Shown one piece after another: positions 62,271-64,000 of a DNA stretch of 64,000 nucleotides (positions are counted from its first letter, which is position 1; each line of letters starts with the position of its first letter). Position numbers and translations under genes: made by a program. The stretch spans positions 248,001-312,000 of the forward strand of contig NZ_JTGN01000004.1 in the NCBI RefSeq assembly GCF_000797495.1. The letters run 5' to 3'. The notes beneath the pieces are model-generated. The model was not told the DNA's origin. It saw only the letters and a program-made list of their open reading frames with translations, and did no database searches. The DNA is from Robinsoniella peoriensis (GTDB taxonomy: Bacteria; Bacillota; Clostridia; Lachnospirales; Lachnospiraceae).

Positions 62271-62418
62271 TTCTTCTTTACCATTCAACCGTTTACTCAT
62301 AATCCTCGATCTTCCATTCCTCTTTTCCATTCAGCTGCTTACTCATAATCCTCGATCTTCCATTCCTCTTTTCCATTCAGCCGCTTACTCATAATCCTCG
62401 ATCTTCCATTCCTCTTTC
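62271..62418 (-). repeat. 46-bp tandem repeat covering the end of the GH43 gene
   Basis: Copies begin at 62295, 62341 and 62387 with a period of 46 bp; a worn fourth copy precedes the first. The copy at 62387 is the 3' end of the GH43 coding frame (encoding EEWKIEDYE and its stop). The others repeat this end and about 19 bp of downstream sequence, so they arose by duplication across the stop codon. Confidence 0.85.
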
Positions 62419-63461
62419 CAATCCACATATACCATGCCGTCCGTAAACCGCAGTGGCAGCCATACATAATCAGCAATAGAAGTATTTCTGTTTACATCAT
62501 GGACCAGATGCCTGTCCAGCCCTTCTGAGGATATGATTTCATCAATATCCTTCCTTTTCTCTTCATCCGGATGAAATGCCATCTCAAATACTTTCCGGTA
62601 ATCTTCGTAGCCGGTGTGTACGAATTCAGGCAGCCATCTGTCGGCGCAGGCGATATACAGGTCTTTCTTTCCCGGCACTTTGAATACTGACGAAATTTGT
62701 GAATGGTAAGATGTCCCTGATTCATCATCGGAATGGGGATTTCCAAGTACACGAAACGGACCGTGCCAGGTATCCGCCACAGCAACTTCTGAAGGATTGG
62801 GAAGGTAGCCGCTTGTTCCCGATGTAAGCAGGTAATGTTTGCCCTTTCTCATGAAATGTGCTGTTGCCTCCCTTACATAGGGTGGTCCACTATGGGGAAA
62901 ATGCGTACTGTAATATCCGGTTACGTCCGTATAGTCAGGCGTCAGATCAGCACAGATCGTCTCACTGTGTACCCGTTCAAAATAATAATAGGCTTTTCCA
63001 TCCGGTGCCACCGCCAGGTCGAAATCCCCGGCACTCATATTTAAGGGTTTCAGCCCTTCCCGGACTTTTGTATATGGTCCTAATATGTGATCGGACGTCA
63101 ATATCGTTTCTGTCTGGGAGCCATTTCGGTTCATAATTTTTAACCAGCAAACATACTTTTTGGTATCCGCGTTGTAAATAATATGCGGACGGTCCATCAT
63201 CGCTGTGGGATGCAGAGAAGATGCTGGATCTTCTGTATCCGGTTTTATGATCACCCCCTTATCCTCCCAGTTATACAGGTCTGCTGATGCATAGCACCGC
63301 ACTCCCCAATGCCAGATATCATCTCTGCCGGTGGTTTTTTCCTTATTTTCACCGTACCAGTAGTAAACGCCGTCCAGATATATTACGGAACCACCGTGTG
63401 CCTGTATTCTGCTGCCGTTTGTATCCAGCCAGATTTGGCCGGGACGTATTGTATGATACAT
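62385..63461 (-). CDS. GH43-family glycosidase
   Basis: Five-bladed beta-propeller enzyme of 358 residues, probably an arabinofuranosidase, xylosidase or galactosidase acting in the cytoplasm. Family marks: the N-terminal IWLDTNGSRIQAHGGSVIYL with DGVYYWYGENKEK, DDIWHWGVRCYASADLYNWEDKG (spread), the PTAMMDRPHIIYNADTKKYV acid region, GDFDLAVAPDGKAYYYF and the YHSQISSVF strand. GGAGG precedes ATG 63461. Encoded between the rhamnosidase and the GH140-like gene. The C-terminal end coincides with the tandem repeat at 62271-62418. Confidence 0.85.
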   Translation of the reverse strand: MYHTIRPGQIWLDTNGSRIQAHGGSVIYLDGVYYWYGENKEKTTGRDDIWHWGVRCYASADLYNWEDKGVIIKPDTEDPASSLHPTAMMDRPHIIYNADTKKYVCWLKIMNRNGSQTETILTSDHILGPYTKVREGLKPLNMSAGDFDLAVAPDGKAYYYFERVHSETICADLTPDYTDVTGYYSTHFPHSGPPYVREATAHFMRKGKHYLLTSGTSGYLPNPSEVAVADTWHGPFRVLGNPHSDDESGTSYHSQISSVFKVPGKKDLYIACADRWLPEFVHTGYEDYRKVFEMAFHPDEEKRKDIDEIISSEGLDRHLVHDVNRNTSIADYVWLPLRFTDGMVYVDWKEEWKIEDYE

Positions 63462-63539
63462 TTATATTACCTCCTCAAGTCTGTCTATTGATTCATTCCT
63501 GATATCCGTTCGCTCAGGAACCGGTCTGAAATTGCATGT

Positions 63540-64000
63540 TCACCTTATTCTTGTTACCGGTATCATTTGAAGCCTGCGTTCCATTTGCTCAAGGTCCATA
63601 AGTTCCCGAATTTGTTCCAGGGCAGCCGGATCCATTTCCTTAAGGGCATCACTCAGTGGTTTATTAAGATCCGGTGCCAGATCCTTTGACATGATCCCAA
63701 TCCTATCCGTCAGATCATATAAAATATCTGCCGCCTCGGGTACCGATATCATTTCATTCACCGAATAATCAAATGAATAGCACGCCCCTGCATCCCATTG
63801 TAAATCATAGGTTATCTGATACTCTCCTGCCGGAAGATCTGCGTACCTGTACCCGCCGCTGGCTTCCTGCAGGAGCTGACTGTCGATCCCCACAATTGTT
63901 TCCGGTTTTGGACAGGGAAGGTAAACTGCCGCCTTAGCATCAAAGGGTATCGTAATATTCATCTGCATCTTATTATCCGCCACCTCCCAGCGGCTGTGAA
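63540..64000 (-). CDS. GH78 alpha-L-rhamnosidase, C-terminal part (cut by window edge)
   Basis: Only the end of the gene is in the window. The frame is open through the window end (HSRWEVADNKMQMNITIPFD near the edge), so the apparent GTG start at 63983 is not real. The segment has the C-terminal sheet domain of rhamnosidases (IPFDAKAAVYLPCPKPETIV and YADLPAGEYQITYDL) and a final helical tail that resembles family C-terminal domains (VNEMISVPEAADILYDLTDR). The main barrel lies beyond position 64000. It ends 78 bp before the GH43 gene. Confidence 0.78.
   Translation of the reverse strand, partial: HSRWEVADNKMQMNITIPFDAKAAVYLPCPKPETIVGIDSQLLQEASGGYRYADLPAGEYQITYDLQWDAGACYSFDYSVNEMISVPEAADILYDLTDRIGIMSKDLAPDLNKPLSDALKEMDPAALEQIRELMDLEQMERRLQMIPVTRIR

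Noticed and set aside
1..64000. CRISPR array or tRNA/rRNA genes
   Set aside because: No regularly spaced identical repeats of suitable size and no cloverleaf or rRNA-like sequence were noticed; a dedicated scan was not possible.

Overview
The window looks like the chromosome of a gut-type Firmicute, most probably a Lachnospiraceae/Clostridia member. The base composition is AT-rich, ribosome binding sites are strong AGGAGG types, lipoprotein signal peptides are frequent, and several gene styles are typical of that family (LytTR regulators, YesM/YesN systems, BspA-type leucine-rich repeats with cell-wall-binding repeats, glycosidases for plant and mucin sugars). No tRNA, rRNA or CRISPR array was seen.

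Layout. 1-1200: rplM-rpsI ribosomal operon with a near-perfect promoter. 1419-5174: a BioB-like radical SAM enzyme followed by a complete NMT1/SsuA-type ABC importer. 5184-13383: a polyol/pentose operon (two zinc dehydrogenases, ribose-type ABC transporter, RbsD), followed by a ROK repressor gene and a small lipoprotein gene; a long inverted repeat overlaps the operon promoter. 13790-15847: a GHKL histidine kinase and LytTR response regulator pair. 15900-20100: a tyrosine recombinase relic, a large LRR surface protein and an IS200/IS605-type element.

20184-35375: the most unusual part. A LytTR regulator with an NTF2-like N-terminus is followed by a 230-residue two-repeat protein, an 1111-residue protein and a 3378-residue protein. 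The giant carries a glycosyltransferase-B-like N-terminus, a very long beta-rich middle and a LysM-like motif. None of the four has a signal peptide. Spaced direct repeats and a palindrome precede the 230-residue gene, and an 18-bp perfect hairpin separates it from the giant genes. This is the best candidate for an undescribed system.

35941-49535: an AraC regulator divergent from a GH29 fucosidase, a QueG-like iron-sulfur protein, a LysR regulator, a dockerin-bearing pseudogene, a PIG-L-like protein without its usual zinc motif, a methyltransferase, a complete peptide/nickel-type ABC operon, a broken feoB and a decayed stretch. 49535-51210: a small EF-Tu-domain-like protein and an orphan HipA-like kinase.

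51753-64000: a plant-polysaccharide locus read entirely on the minus strand. It contains GH78 rhamnosidase (partial, at the window edge), GH43 and GH140-like enzymes, then an operon of sugar-binding lipoprotein, two permeases, YesM kinase, YesN regulator and a second GH78 enzyme. Together they suggest sensing, import and trimming of rhamnose-containing pectin side chains. Many starts were moved from the longest open frame to the codon with a good ribosome binding site; this is stated per entry.
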